DNA of 64,000 nt, taken from NCBI GenBank assembly GCA_024225035.1, contig JAAEMX010000430.1:93576-157575 (forward strand). The letters are read 5' to 3'. Origin of the DNA: Lentisphaerota bacterium (lineage in GTDB: Bacteria; Verrucomicrobiota; Lentisphaeria; Victivallales; Victivallaceae). The notes under the pieces were generated by a model. The model saw nothing but the letters and a program-made list of their open reading frames with translations. It was not told where the DNA came from and made no database searches. Shown here piece after piece: positions 1 to 7,874 of this stretch (within the stretch, counting starts at the first letter, position 1; every line of letters starts with the position of its first letter). The position numbers and the translations under genes were made by a program.

Positions 1-693
1 GTGAGCCATTGAATAACCCATTTCGTCTGAAGGATCAAGGCCGGCCAGAATAGCATGTGCTGACTCAATCAAACATCCGACACGTTCAGGAGCTGTAGTC
101 AAAAGTCCAAGACCGATAGCGTGCCCTATAGTTGGAATATAAGTATGATCCATAGGCTCATTCGGTTTAGACTCAATCATTACTCTGATTTCCGGATCAT
201 AGTCCAACATCATCTGAATAGCACCGGCAATTTGCTCTGTGGCACAAACCGAGTCTTTAGCTTCACGAATATATGTTCCTTCACGAGCCAGCCACAGCAC
301 TATATTCTTAGAGCCAAGTTCTCTGGCAATATCAATGCAGCGTTTGCTGCGATCAAGAGCGTATTCACGACATTTTGGATCATTCGCAGTATAACCACCA
401 TCAATTGTACGTGGATCTTCCCAGAGGCGAGGAGCTACAAATTCAGCAACCAGACCATGTTCATCCAACTTTGCTTTTACTTTAGAAGCTTCACTTTTGA
501 TCTGTTCCGGATTAAGGTCATTCATATTTGGAACCGCATCGTCATCATGGAACTGGACGCCTTCAAATCCAAGTTCTTTATATGCGTTGAGCTTATTGTT
601 AAACTCAATTGATTCACGAACAACCGGACCAAAAGGATCAGCTCCTTCGTGAATGTTCCAAGGACCGAACGAAAATCTAAAAGTACCTGACAT
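1..693 (-). CDS. xylA: Xylose isomerase, 3' part cut off by window edge
   Basis: Sugar isomerase of the TIM-barrel xylose isomerase family, interconverting D-xylose and D-xylulose in the cytoplasm. Only the first 231 codons are in the window; the frame stays open to base 1. Matching the compact actinobacterial-type enzymes from memory, it has the catalytic-His motif QFHDDD (His49), the metal and substrate motif ESKPNEP (Glu174, Lys176) and the ESAH metal motif (Glu210, His213), at spacings like those of the Streptomyces enzyme. The ATG at 693-691 is preceded by a good GGGAG ribosome site. It is divergent from an AraC-type regulator, which suggests sugar-dependent control. A related isomerase (for example rhamnose-type) is possible, but the ligand residues favour xylose isomerase. 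Confidence 0.85.
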   Translation of the reverse strand, partial: MSGTFRFSFGPWNIHEGADPFGPVVRESIEFNNKLNAYKELGFEGVQFHDDDAVPNMNDLNPEQIKSEASKVKAKLDEHGLVAEFVAPRLWEDPRTIDGGYTANDPKCREYALDRSKRCIDIARELGSKNIVLWLAREGTYIREAKDSVCATEQIAGAIQMMLDYDPEIRVMIESKPNEPMDHTYIPTIGHAIGLGLLTTAPERVGCLIESAHAILAGLDPSDEMGYSMAH

Positions 694-827
694 AATACCA
701 TCTCCCATTAATTTTTAAGCATAATAATACAATATTAATTATTGTACTCATTTCATCAGCAAATATTAGTTGCAACTCCCTCGCTGCAAACTATCGAACA
801 CATTCAAATATTATTAATCAGACTAAC

Positions 828-856
828 TTGACTGTACCACTAACAACGGGTATATT
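828..856 (+). promoter_or_regulatory. Sigma-70-type promoter for the AraC-type regulator gene
   Basis: TTGACT at 828-833 and TATATT at 851-856 are separated by exactly 17 bases and lie 44 bases before the ATG at 900. This is the clearest housekeeping-type promoter in the 206-base divergent region between the isomerase and regulator genes. The rest of that region is AT-rich and presumably also carries the isomerase promoter and an operator, but I see no clear dyad. Confidence 0.6.
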
Positions 857-899
857 CCTTAACAATAAAATAAATTTTTAGCACAATATTCCAATTAGT

Positions 900-1799
900 A
901 TGACAAAAACAAAACAGGCGTTCAGTAAAGACTTTTTTGCACAAGATTCTCACCCAATTGCGATCCGTGGTATATTAAGTGACCATGGCCTTCAACATGA
1001 CATGGACTACACTGATAGTAAGCATATGCACGACTTTGCCGAACTTGTCATAATCACTGAAGGTTACGGTATTCATTGGATCGACGGCGAGGAATATCCC
1101 GTTGCTGCTGGCGATGTTTTTGTTCTGCAGGGTGATACAAAACATTACTTTCTGGAACGCCATGGCTTGACTATGTACAATATTATGTACGATGCTCTTC
1201 GCTTGCAGCAGTATTTAAAGAACCTGCAGGGAGATGCAGGATATAATGCAATGTTTATTCTCGAGCCCAATTACCGCCGTCAGCACCGTTTTAAAAGTCG
1301 GCTGCATTTAAGCCGCCGCAGTCTTGCCCAAATTGAGCCGCTTGTTATTAAAATGTTTGACGAACAAAAAGCACAGGCTGCCGGTTATGATACGATAATG
1401 CTGGGGATTTTGCTGGAGCTTGTTATATTCTTTTCCAGAGAATATTCAAAGGTAACTATTCCTCAAGCGCAGGCATTATTTCGCATTGGGCGCATCATCA
1501 GTAAGCTGGAAACAAACTACCGCCGCAATTGGGAGATTGTAGAATTATCACGTCTAGCAGGGATGTCCAAAAGCTCCTTGATGGCTACATTCAAAAACGC
1601 TACCGGCTTTACTCCGGTAGACTATCTCATCAGAATAAGACTGCAGAAAGCTGCTGAGCTGTTGTGTCAGAGTGATGCGTCAATTGCTGAGATAGCGCGT
1701 GACAGCGGCTTTTCTGATTCAAACTATTTAAGCAGGCAGTTTAGAAAGAAATACGGGAGTTCACCACGCGAATATCGACGGATGAACTCCCGTATATAA
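900..1799 (+). CDS. AraC family transcriptional regulator
   Basis: DNA-binding regulator of 299 residues. Residues about 35-110 form a cupin-like sensing domain: a His-rich start (KHMHDFAELVI), then GDVFVL and a second His segment (GDTKHYF), as in AraC-type arabinose-binding domains. Residues about 195-297 form the double helix-turn-helix AraC domain, with the second helix read as IAEIARDSGFSDSNYLSRQF and the typical KKYGSSPREYR ending. It is divergent from the xylose isomerase gene, so a role as its sugar-responsive activator is likely (inference). The start has no strong ribosome site but sits at a sensible distance from the promoter at 828-856. Its last codons lie inside a hairpin (1751-1795). 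Confidence 0.9.
   Translation: MTKTKQAFSKDFFAQDSHPIAIRGILSDHGLQHDMDYTDSKHMHDFAELVIITEGYGIHWIDGEEYPVAAGDVFVLQGDTKHYFLERHGLTMYNIMYDALRLQQYLKNLQGDAGYNAMFILEPNYRRQHRFKSRLHLSRRSLAQIEPLVIKMFDEQKAQAAGYDTIMLGILLELVIFFSREYSKVTIPQAQALFRIGRIISKLETNYRRNWEIVELSRLAGMSKSSLMATFKNATGFTPVDYLIRIRLQKAAELLCQSDASIAEIARDSGFSDSNYLSRQFRKKYGSSPREYRRMNSRI
1751..1795 (+). terminator. Hairpin overlapping the end of the AraC-type gene
   Basis: A perfect 13-base inverted repeat, ATACGGGAGTTCA at 1751-1763 and its complement at 1783-1795, encloses a 19-base loop and is followed by an AT-rich tail (ataattttat). The stem lies within the last codons of the regulator gene and ends just before the convergent dehydrogenase gene stops at 1814, so it probably ends transcription from one or both sides. 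The tail is not a pure T run, so efficiency is uncertain. Confidence 0.6.
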
Positions 1800-1813
1800 T
1801 TTTATAAGACTAG

Positions 1814-3004
1814 CTATTCGTTGTATGCTCTAGTCAAAATATCCATTAAAATTTCTTTGCTGTGTTCTAATGGTACAGGCTTCGGAGCAAGGTCAAGTTT
1901 CATTTTATTCTGACCGGCACTTTCAGCAGTTAGTTCAAGCAGTTCAGGAGTAATATCCCCAAATGTCTTCAGCCCTCTGGGCACTCCGCATTCAGCTAAA
2001 AATTCACGATAGCTTGCAACGATTTCCTCAGGAGTTTCACCAGGGAAGATTTCTTTAAGCTGCATAGTACGTTCGCGTACACCGTCACTTGTTATGTAAT
2101 AATCCCAGCAACTGGGAAGCAATAATGTTACTGCCAATCCGTGTTCAATACGCCCAAACCATGAAAAACTGCATAAATGAGGCAAGCCAGTCGATTTATA
2201 ACGAATCACCATGCCGCCAAGAGTTGCCGCTGTAGATACAGCTGCACGGGCTTCCGTGTCTGAACCGTCTTTGATTGCTCTCGGCAGAAATTTCTTAATC
2301 AGCCGAATACTTTCCAGAGCCCATTCATTGGCCTTGGGATGATTATGGTCCTGACGTATATTCAGAAATCCTTCAAGAGAATGCGCAAGGGCATCACAGC
2401 CTGTTGCTCTTGTTACTGAAGGCGGCATTGATGCAGCCAGCTCAGGAATGACAAATGAATATTCCGGAATAATCTGTGGTTCAACAACCAGCTTTTTTAC
2501 TTTCAGGTTATTGTCCACAATATTTGAATAAGGCGTAGCCTCTGACCCGGTCCCTGAGGTCATCGGCAGACATATTACTTTTTTAAGCTTTTCATCCTTA
2601 TGCTTTTTAGTATATTGATTTACGCCGAAAAAGTCATTAACACTGCCTCCGGTCTGATATTCCAGATAAGCTGCCTTAGCAGCGTCCATCGGACTCCCTC
2701 CGCCGAGAGCTATAACTTCATCCGGGTTTTCCTGATTCAAGAACTGAGTCATGCGTTCAATAGTTTCAATGCATGGCTCTGCTTCTATATCCTTAAAACG
2801 TACTATATTCAGATCAAGCAAGTCAACCGCCTTTAACAAACGAGCCCAGGCACCCGTTTTGTCGGCAGAACTGCGACCGGTAAATACTGCTACTTTCTTA
2901 GCTCCAAGGTCACGCAACAACAATTCAAGCTGTTCCCACGCGCCACAGCCAAAAACAAAAGTTGTGTCTGGGTAAGTATTCAATATTTCCTGATAGTTGC
3001 TCAT
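1814..3004 (-). CDS. Iron-containing alcohol dehydrogenase
   Basis: NAD(P)-dependent, metal-containing (group III) alcohol dehydrogenase of 396 residues, reducing aldehydes such as lactaldehyde or butyraldehyde or oxidising the matching alcohol; the exact substrate cannot be read. Visible are the dinucleotide motif GGGSPMDAAK (about 104-113), TSGTGSEAT (about 155-163), and metal ligands in CDALAHSLEG and EHGLAVTLLLP. An upstream TTG-led extension is possible, but the ATG at 3004-3002 has an AGGAGT ribosome site 7 bases before it and gives the normal family length. It lies tail-to-tail with the AraC-type gene and next to xylose isomerase, fitting sugar fermentation. Confidence 0.85.
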   Translation of the reverse strand: MSNYQEILNTYPDTTFVFGCGAWEQLELLLRDLGAKKVAVFTGRSSADKTGAWARLLKAVDLLDLNIVRFKDIEAEPCIETIERMTQFLNQENPDEVIALGGGSPMDAAKAAYLEYQTGGSVNDFFGVNQYTKKHKDEKLKKVICLPMTSGTGSEATPYSNIVDNNLKVKKLVVEPQIIPEYSFVIPELAASMPPSVTRATGCDALAHSLEGFLNIRQDHNHPKANEWALESIRLIKKFLPRAIKDGSDTEARAAVSTAATLGGMVIRYKSTGLPHLCSFSWFGRIEHGLAVTLLLPSCWDYYITSDGVRERTMQLKEIFPGETPEEIVASYREFLAECGVPRGLKTFGDITPELLELTAESAGQNKMKLDLAPKPVPLEHSKEILMDILTRAYNE

Positions 3005-3228
3005 AAAATGCACTCCTGTATTTTTAGTCATGCTCATTTTGAGCAATTTAACTGCTGCAAATACCTTTTTCAATACCAAAACAAATATTAGGACATATTT
3101 TTAAACACAGTTTAAATAATAGCAATAAGATTATTTTGATAATCGTTTAAGAGACTATAGCTGTAATATTTGTTAATTGCTTGTCAGGTAATTGATAAAT
3201 ATTTTAATATACTAACTTACAACAATGG

Positions 3229-4425
3229 TTACTTAGCGGGGTATTTAAAATACTTTTTACCCTGCTGGTTTAAGAGGTATGATGAAGAATTACCTAACGT
3301 TCCAAATGAATTGTTTGCGATACAGTTAACCACTCCTACCCTCAGGTTATTCTTTTCTAAATGTTTACTGATAGTAAGTCTGTTTTCACGAATTTTTTCA
3401 GGTATTTTCAGGGAACTGTTATCCTGTTCAGCCTCATGGGCAGCTCCACATAAAACAACTAATTTAGCACCAATTTTTATTCTATATTTTATGGACTTGT
3501 ATGTTTTGTACAACATAAGAAGTCTCTGTGCAATTTTCTGATTTGCATAATATCTCGAATGTTCAAAAATAGTGGACTCATAATCTGAAGGGTCATATGA
3601 AGGGCTGAGCTCTAATGGGTATGGAGATTTCGCATTTTTAAGCTGTGGAAATATTTTTCTATTCTGTCTTATCTTAATTTTTTCAGGTGTACTGAGTAAG
3701 TCTCTGCAATACATTCTTGAATATTTACTGCTCAGGCCATAAGGCTCTTCACGTTCAAGCCCCATAAGGTTCTCTATTTGCAAAGTATATTTATTAAGCA
3801 TTTTATCAGAAAAAAATTTACTACCATCCATATGCTCACACAAGGTAAAATGATTATCAGCAGCCTTTGGATCACTTCTTGGAGTATCGAATGAATAAAT
3901 GGTAACTTTATCATGAAACTTATAAAAGTCCTTAGTGTAATTCCCTTTTCTTTTTTTCAACCTATTGAAGCCTAAGGGCAATACCAAAAAACCCTGAATA
4001 AGAAACATAATATCAGGGAAAATAGTTGATTTTGAATATTTTCTACAAAACCAGCTTACGCACTCTTCATAATCGTAATTAGTATATCCACCCTCAATAC
4101 ATAATATTATATTGGATGTATCACAGAACTTTATGAAGTCATAAGTAAGAGAATTTCCTGGTGAAAATTCAAGATCATGATCATGCATTATCAGCGTTAC
4201 ATCGTTCTGAGCAACTATTCTTTGAAATTTTTGTAACTGAGTAAGCTGTTTAGGAAATATTTTGTAACACGCCTGGCACACCTTTGCATTCTTATCGTTA
4301 TCTAGAAAATGCTTTGCTGTCCCATGTGAATTACAAAAAACTTTATCACATCGTTCACACTTAAAGGTCTTAAATTTAGCAAAAATACTGTTGTACTTAG
4401 CTTTGCAAATATGACACTCTACCAT
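3229..4425 (-). CDS. Unknown protein with N-terminal FYVE/RING-like double zinc finger
   Basis: I do not recognise this 398-residue protein as a named family. Residues 4-53 hold eight regularly spaced ligands: C4-x2-C7, C23-x2-C26, C31-x2-H34 and C50-x2-C53. This four-pair cross-brace pattern resembles eukaryotic FYVE/RING fingers, including the CxxCxxxFC core (CERCDKVFC), but the basic RHHCR lipid motif is missing. The remainder (about 60-398) is predicted cytoplasmic; IEGGYTNYDYEE and a late VVLCGAAHEAE segment faintly recall the EreA/ChaN/TraB-like hydrolase fold (low confidence). The ATG at 4425-4423 has GGGAG 7 bases upstream; a longer TTG start at 4458 has none. It appears monocistronic. 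Confidence 0.6.
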   Translation of the reverse strand: MVECHICKAKYNSIFAKFKTFKCERCDKVFCNSHGTAKHFLDNDKNAKVCQACYKIFPKQLTQLQKFQRIVAQNDVTLIMHDHDLEFSPGNSLTYDFIKFCDTSNIILCIEGGYTNYDYEECVSWFCRKYSKSTIFPDIMFLIQGFLVLPLGFNRLKKRKGNYTKDFYKFHDKVTIYSFDTPRSDPKAADNHFTLCEHMDGSKFFSDKMLNKYTLQIENLMGLEREEPYGLSSKYSRMYCRDLLSTPEKIKIRQNRKIFPQLKNAKSPYPLELSPSYDPSDYESTIFEHSRYYANQKIAQRLLMLYKTYKSIKYRIKIGAKLVVLCGAAHEAEQDNSSLKIPEKIRENRLTISKHLEKNNLRVGVVNCIANNSFGTLGNSSSYLLNQQGKKYFKYPAK

Positions 4426-4710
4426 TTTAATACTCCCATATTTATTAATAATCACCAATAATCCTTCCCTTGCTAAATCATTTTAGCAAATAGATAAAAA
4501 AATTATTGGGCACCTTCCCTAAACGCATATAAAGAAGGACATCAATGGGAGTATTTTGTTCATGAAAAATATTGTAATTCTTGCATGCTTGAGCGGTATT
4601 TTTAAATAAAATAACAATGCAAACAAAAACTGAATATATTACTTAGGTTAGCTATAAATAAGTAAAGAATTTTGAAGGCGTAAAGCTCACAGCATTGAGG
4701 AAATTAAGTA

Positions 4711-5442
4711 TCAGGTCAGAGTTTTATCAAATTCAACTACTATATAACCACGACACTTTTCTTTAGCCATTGTATCCATAGATCTGTATAATACTTCTTC
4801 CGGCACCCAAACCGGCCCCCACTTCTTGTATGATGACACATCTAAAAACAGGAAGTAACCTTCATTATCCAAAGTCCCGTATGCACAGATTGGAGAAAAA
4901 TGACCACCACCTTTCTGTCCCATTTCATCGCGCAAAATATTGCCTAACACAATACTCTTCTGCCGTAACGCAGTTTTTATGTTTACTGACATCAGCAAGG
5001 AAGTTTCATCATTAGCATAATGAATGGTTGCCTTCACTCCCGGAAACGTCTCCAGAATTTTTTTAACCTGTTTTAATGATAATCCCGGATTACTAATCAC
5101 TTTCATTGGAGTAATGCCGGTTTCTTTTATCACTTTTGGGGTAAAGATATTATCTTGAGTAAAAATACTGTAAGGGTAGTAATCAGAGTTAACAGGAGGT
5201 TCTACGCCCAGCGTATTAAGAGCTATTGTCATTGAGGCCACACCACAGAAAACATTGTTTTTCTGAGGAGTAAAGTATTTCACCTCTTTTAAAAACATTC
5301 TGCCAGTTTCATTAAAAAGACTTTGCTCTAAAAGCTCTGAGCCGTGATCAGAATCCAAAGGATAGTTTTTAGCCATAACATTATCTGCAAATAATAAAGT
5401 CACTATAACTAAGAAACTAACACATATTTTTCGAAATAACAT
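4711..5442 (-). CDS. Secreted phytochelatin-synthase-like cysteine peptidase
   Basis: Member of the phytochelatin synthase family (papain-like gamma-glutamylcysteine transpeptidase or glutathione hydrolase), 243 residues, the single-domain size of bacterial members. The triad is readable: Cys66 in FCGVASMTIALNTLGVEPP, His181 in GGGHFSPICAYG and Asp201 in FLFLDVSSYKKWGP. Residues 1-25 form a signal peptide (basic start, hydrophobic core, cleavage near VMA-KN), so it acts outside the cytoplasmic membrane. The start has an AAGGAA ribosome site. Bacterial homologues mainly remove glycine from glutathione and make little phytochelatin. Its position beside SigZ and ArsM suggests a thiol-based metal or arsenic stress role (inference). 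Confidence 0.85.
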   Translation of the reverse strand: MLFRKICVSFLVIVTLLFADNVMAKNYPLDSDHGSELLEQSLFNETGRMFLKEVKYFTPQKNNVFCGVASMTIALNTLGVEPPVNSDYYPYSIFTQDNIFTPKVIKETGITPMKVISNPGLSLKQVKKILETFPGVKATIHYANDETSLLMSVNIKTALRQKSIVLGNILRDEMGQKGGGHFSPICAYGTLDNEGYFLFLDVSSYKKWGPVWVPEEVLYRSMDTMAKEKCRGYIVVEFDKTLT

Positions 5443-5843
5443 AAGTATTCCTTCTTATTCCATCTATTTTAATACTGTCATGAAAAGAAGAATAGGAAAT
5501 ATACAATCTCAGGCTAAGCATTAATAAAGAAAGTATCACCAAAAATAAATAATGATTACAACAATTATTTTACCCGAATAAACAGGAACCTATTAAGTTA
5601 GCAAAGCGGAGTTCTGCCAGTCTAAAGTCTAACCAAAACAGAACTGATTAAACATGTGTTATGCTTAAACATTTTTCTCATACTCTTCAACAAATAATGA
5701 CCGCTTAATTCTTACTTTGTTCCAAAATCATAGCAATCCCCTAAAGGCTCAATACAAATATTATCTCAGAATAGTTACTCCATAGAAACTTTATACTTTA
5801 AAGATATTATTGCTTTAAGGCAGGAAAACTCAGCTTGTAACAA
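5443..5843. other. Intergenic region without a gene
   Basis: About 400 AT-rich bases upstream of the phytochelatin-synthase-like gene. It presumably carries that gene's minus-strand promoter near 5450-5520, where several TATTAA-like boxes occur, but I could not fix one convincing -35/-10 pair. No open frame with a ribosome site, and no tRNA-like fold, was recognised. Confidence 0.4.
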
Positions 5844-5862
5844 ACCTAAAAGCCGAAACGGC
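5844..5862 (-). terminator. Terminator after the sigZ gene
   Basis: Read on the minus strand, GCCG-TTT-CGGC is followed by TTTTAGG, starting 4 bases after the stop codon at 5866. The stem is short (4 bp) but GC-rich and directly followed by T residues, so it is a reasonable terminator for the arsM-sigZ pair. Confidence 0.5.
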
Positions 5863-5865
5863 ATA

Positions 5866-6411
5866 TTAAGGGCATTTATATTTACGCTTTTTCTGTTCGT
5901 ATGAAATGAGTTGATTCCTATGATTAAGCTCGATCTTACAGCAATCATGAAGCATACCTTTTAAAAGAACCCTGCCTCTTTGAACTCTTGATTTCGCACC
6001 AGAGAGTGAAATTTTCTCACGCTCAGCCACTTCTTTTTGAGTTTTACCTTCAATCTCAGATAATCTTACCGCAGAACGATACTTATCTGGAAGCTGCTCA
6101 ATCATTGGCAGAATGCATGCCGAAAACTCTTGCCTGATATTGTCGCTCTCAATAGTCTCTTCGGCACCAATCCAGTCGGACAACTCTTCAGTCATTCTTT
6201 TTGAGCGATAATAATCAATAATCGCGTTTCTGGTTATCTGGTAGAGCCAACTTTCCAGTTTAGCAGTTTCTTTAAGCGAGTCTATTTTTGTATGTATTTT
6301 CACAAACACATCCTGAAGAATATCCTCCGCATCACTATCGCCTACTCGGCTTTTTATGAATGCGAATAATTTCTTGTGGTACTCCAACCAGATATCTTTA
6401 GTTTTCTTCAT
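5866..6411 (-). CDS. sigZ: RNA polymerase sigma factor SigZ (ECF type)
   Basis: ECF sigma-70 factor of 181 residues. Region 2 spans about 10-75 (KSRVGDSDAEDILQDVFVKIH, then WLYQITRNAIIDYYRS) and region 4 about 105-155 (LPDKYRSAVRLSEIEGKTQKEVAEREKISLSGAKSRVQR, given here only as landmarks of the helix-turn-helix). The Cys-containing tail (HDCCKIELN, ending KYKCP) is typical of SigZ. The ATG at 6411-6409 begins the protein as MKKTKDIWLEYH; a longer TTG-led frame reaches 6444 without a ribosome site. It lies 72 bases after arsM on the same strand; SigZ and arsenite methyltransferase genes are often paired. No anti-sigma gene is adjacent. Confidence 0.85.
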   Translation of the reverse strand: MKKTKDIWLEYHKKLFAFIKSRVGDSDAEDILQDVFVKIHTKIDSLKETAKLESWLYQITRNAIIDYYRSKRMTEELSDWIGAEETIESDNIRQEFSACILPMIEQLPDKYRSAVRLSEIEGKTQKEVAEREKISLSGAKSRVQRGRVLLKGMLHDCCKIELNHRNQLISYEQKKRKYKCP

Positions 6412-6483
6412 GCCCACTATCTTCCAATATAAGTAAACGGTCAAAAGTAATTTAACTCTTGACCGTTCGATTTCAGAATCTCA

Positions 6484-7287
6484 TTATATTTTAGGCTTAA
6501 CCGCCTCAATTGTCGCAGAAACCACATAATCCGTAATATTACTGCCCGGCACCCATTTGCGTATAAACTCCCTGCTCTCATCCTTGGGTTCAATTCTTAT
6601 CTTTTCAAACCCTGCGTCTCCAAGCATCTGTTCAAGGTCTTTTATCAATGAAGCTCCTGCCATGCAGCCGGTAAATAACGCAAGGTCATTCTGCAGTTTT
6701 TCCGGCAACTCCGCAGTTGATACAATATCTGAAACAGCCAATCGTCCCCCAGGCTTGAGCACTCTAAATGAATCTATAAATACTTTCGTTTTTTCCGGAG
6801 ACAGGTTAATTACACAATTGGAAATAATGACATCCACTGTAGAATCAGCTACAGGCAGATGTTCAATTTCACCTAATCTGAATTCTACATTCGGGCAACC
6901 TGCTTTCTCGGCGTTTTCCCGTGCCTTACTAATCATCTCCGGCGTCATATCAACGCCGATGACTAATCCTGAAGCTCCTACTTCCTTAACGGCAAGAAAA
7001 CAGTCAAATCCTCCTCCACTTCCCAAGTCCAATACTGTTTCTCCTGCTTTCAGGGAAGCTATTGCTCTGGGATTTCCGCAGCCAAGCCCGAGATTTGCGC
7101 CCTCAGGAACATCTGCCACATCTTTATTTGAATAACCCAATTCCATTGAAGTTTCTTTGACATCAGAGCCGGAAACATTACAACATGAACATGCGGGCCA
7201 TTCAACATTTAATTCTTCCGTAACTATTGCCTTCTTATACTGTTCACGAACAGCTTTACGAATGTTATCATTTGCTAATTTATTCAT
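6484..7287 (-). CDS. arsM: Arsenite S-adenosylmethionine methyltransferase
   Basis: Cytoplasmic SAM-dependent methyltransferase of 267 residues that methylates As(III) to volatile or less reactive methylarsenicals. The SAM motif I is [12 protein letters not shown] (about 85-96). The three conserved arsenic-binding cysteines of the family appear as Cys70 (GLGCGNP), Cys158 ([11 protein letters not shown]) and Cys208 (FTGCMAGA); an extra CSCC cluster lies at 33-36. A weak AGGAAA ribosome site precedes the ATG. It is the first gene of an arsM-sigZ unit. No ArsR repressor or arsenite pump is present in the window, so SigZ may be the control element (inference). Confidence 0.92.
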   Translation of the reverse strand: MNKLANDNIRKAVREQYKKAIVTEELNVEWPACSCCNVSGSDVKETSMELGYSNKDVADVPEGANLGLGCGNPRAIASLKAGETVLDLGSGGGFDCFLAVKEVGASGLVIGVDMTPEMISKARENAEKAGCPNVEFRLGEIEHLPVADSTVDVIISNCVINLSPEKTKVFIDSFRVLKPGGRLAVSDIVSTAELPEKLQNDLALFTGCMAGASLIKDLEQMLGDAGFEKIRIEPKDESREFIRKWVPGSNITDYVVSATIEAVKPKI

Positions 7288-7364
7288 TTTTTATATTTCC
7301 TAAAGTGATATTTACTTTATAGACGGAGAAATTTAAAAAAGGACGCAAAATATATAAATAAACA

Positions 7365-7393
7365 GAGGAAGACAATAGTGCTATTGCCTCCTC
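7365..7393 (-). terminator. Hairpin between arsM and the small membrane-anchored protein gene
   Basis: Near-perfect inverted repeat: 7365-7378 pairs with 7381-7393 across a TG loop with one mismatch and one bulge. On the minus strand the stem is followed by TGTTTATTTATATATTTT, a T-rich tail, so it most likely terminates the transcript of the gene at 7424-7834. Confidence 0.55.
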
Positions 7394-7423
7394 ATGTCAC
7401 TGTCCTTGCAGGATAATGGGAAA

Positions 7424-7834
7424 TCACATCATTTCATAAACGTTTTCTATTTTAAAACCGTCATCAGTTTTCCTGACGACAAACTCAAGCGTTACACTGT
7501 TAAGCTTACCGTCAACATAAAAAACATCTTTGCTGTTCTGCTGCTGCATGACCCGTTCAACTTTGAACTGTCCTTTACCTCTTTTTAAACATTTCAATGC
7601 GCTGGCATACTGTTCAGGTGGAACCTCCGCCCACATCTTCATGAACTCAGCTTCTTCTTTTGTCTGAAATGTCAAAACGGCTTCCCTAACAAAAAACGCA
7701 GCGTCTTTACTCGTTGAATCCCGTACCGCAACAGCTGGTTTAGGCATTGGTTTCGGTGCAGGCTCACGACAAGTTACGATAAAAATCAAGGCCGCAACGA
7801 CTAAAATAATCACTGCTATAATCAGCTTTTTCAT
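7424..7834 (-). CDS. Small membrane-anchored protein of unknown function
   Basis: Protein of 136 residues with an N-terminal hydrophobic helix (about 3-21, LIIAVIILVVAALIFIV) followed by TCREP and a Pro-rich linker (PAPKPMPKP), then a soluble domain of mixed strands. It looks like a protein tethered outside the inner membrane. The Cys after the helix does not form a good lipobox because Thr is at -1, so lipoprotein status is doubtful. The C-terminal part, ending EFVVRKTDDGFKIENVYEMM, has the feel of an NTF2/DUF4878-like fold, but that is a guess. It begins 40 bases after the catalase gene on the same strand and may be co-transcribed with it. Confidence 0.65.
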   Translation of the reverse strand: MKKLIIAVIILVVAALIFIVTCREPAPKPMPKPAVAVRDSTSKDAAFFVREAVLTFQTKEEAEFMKMWAEVPPEQYASALKCLKRGKGQFKVERVMQQQNSKDVFYVDGKLNSVTLEFVVRKTDDGFKIENVYEMM

Positions 7835-7874
7835 AAATCAAAACTCCTCTGAATTTGATGTTACTAAGCTGCCT

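Noticed and set aside
121..612. Plus-strand open frame of 163 codons
   Set aside because: It lies antisense to the xylose isomerase gene, whose family motifs are clear, and has no domain character.
3005..3079. N-terminal extension of the alcohol dehydrogenase from an upstream start
   Set aside because: The extension would read through a strong ribosome site at the downstream ATG and exceeds the normal family length.
7424..7834. Lipoprotein signal in the small membrane-anchored protein
   Set aside because: The Cys after the helix is preceded by Ile-Val-Thr, with Thr at -1 instead of Gly, Ala or Ser; kept as a membrane anchor only.
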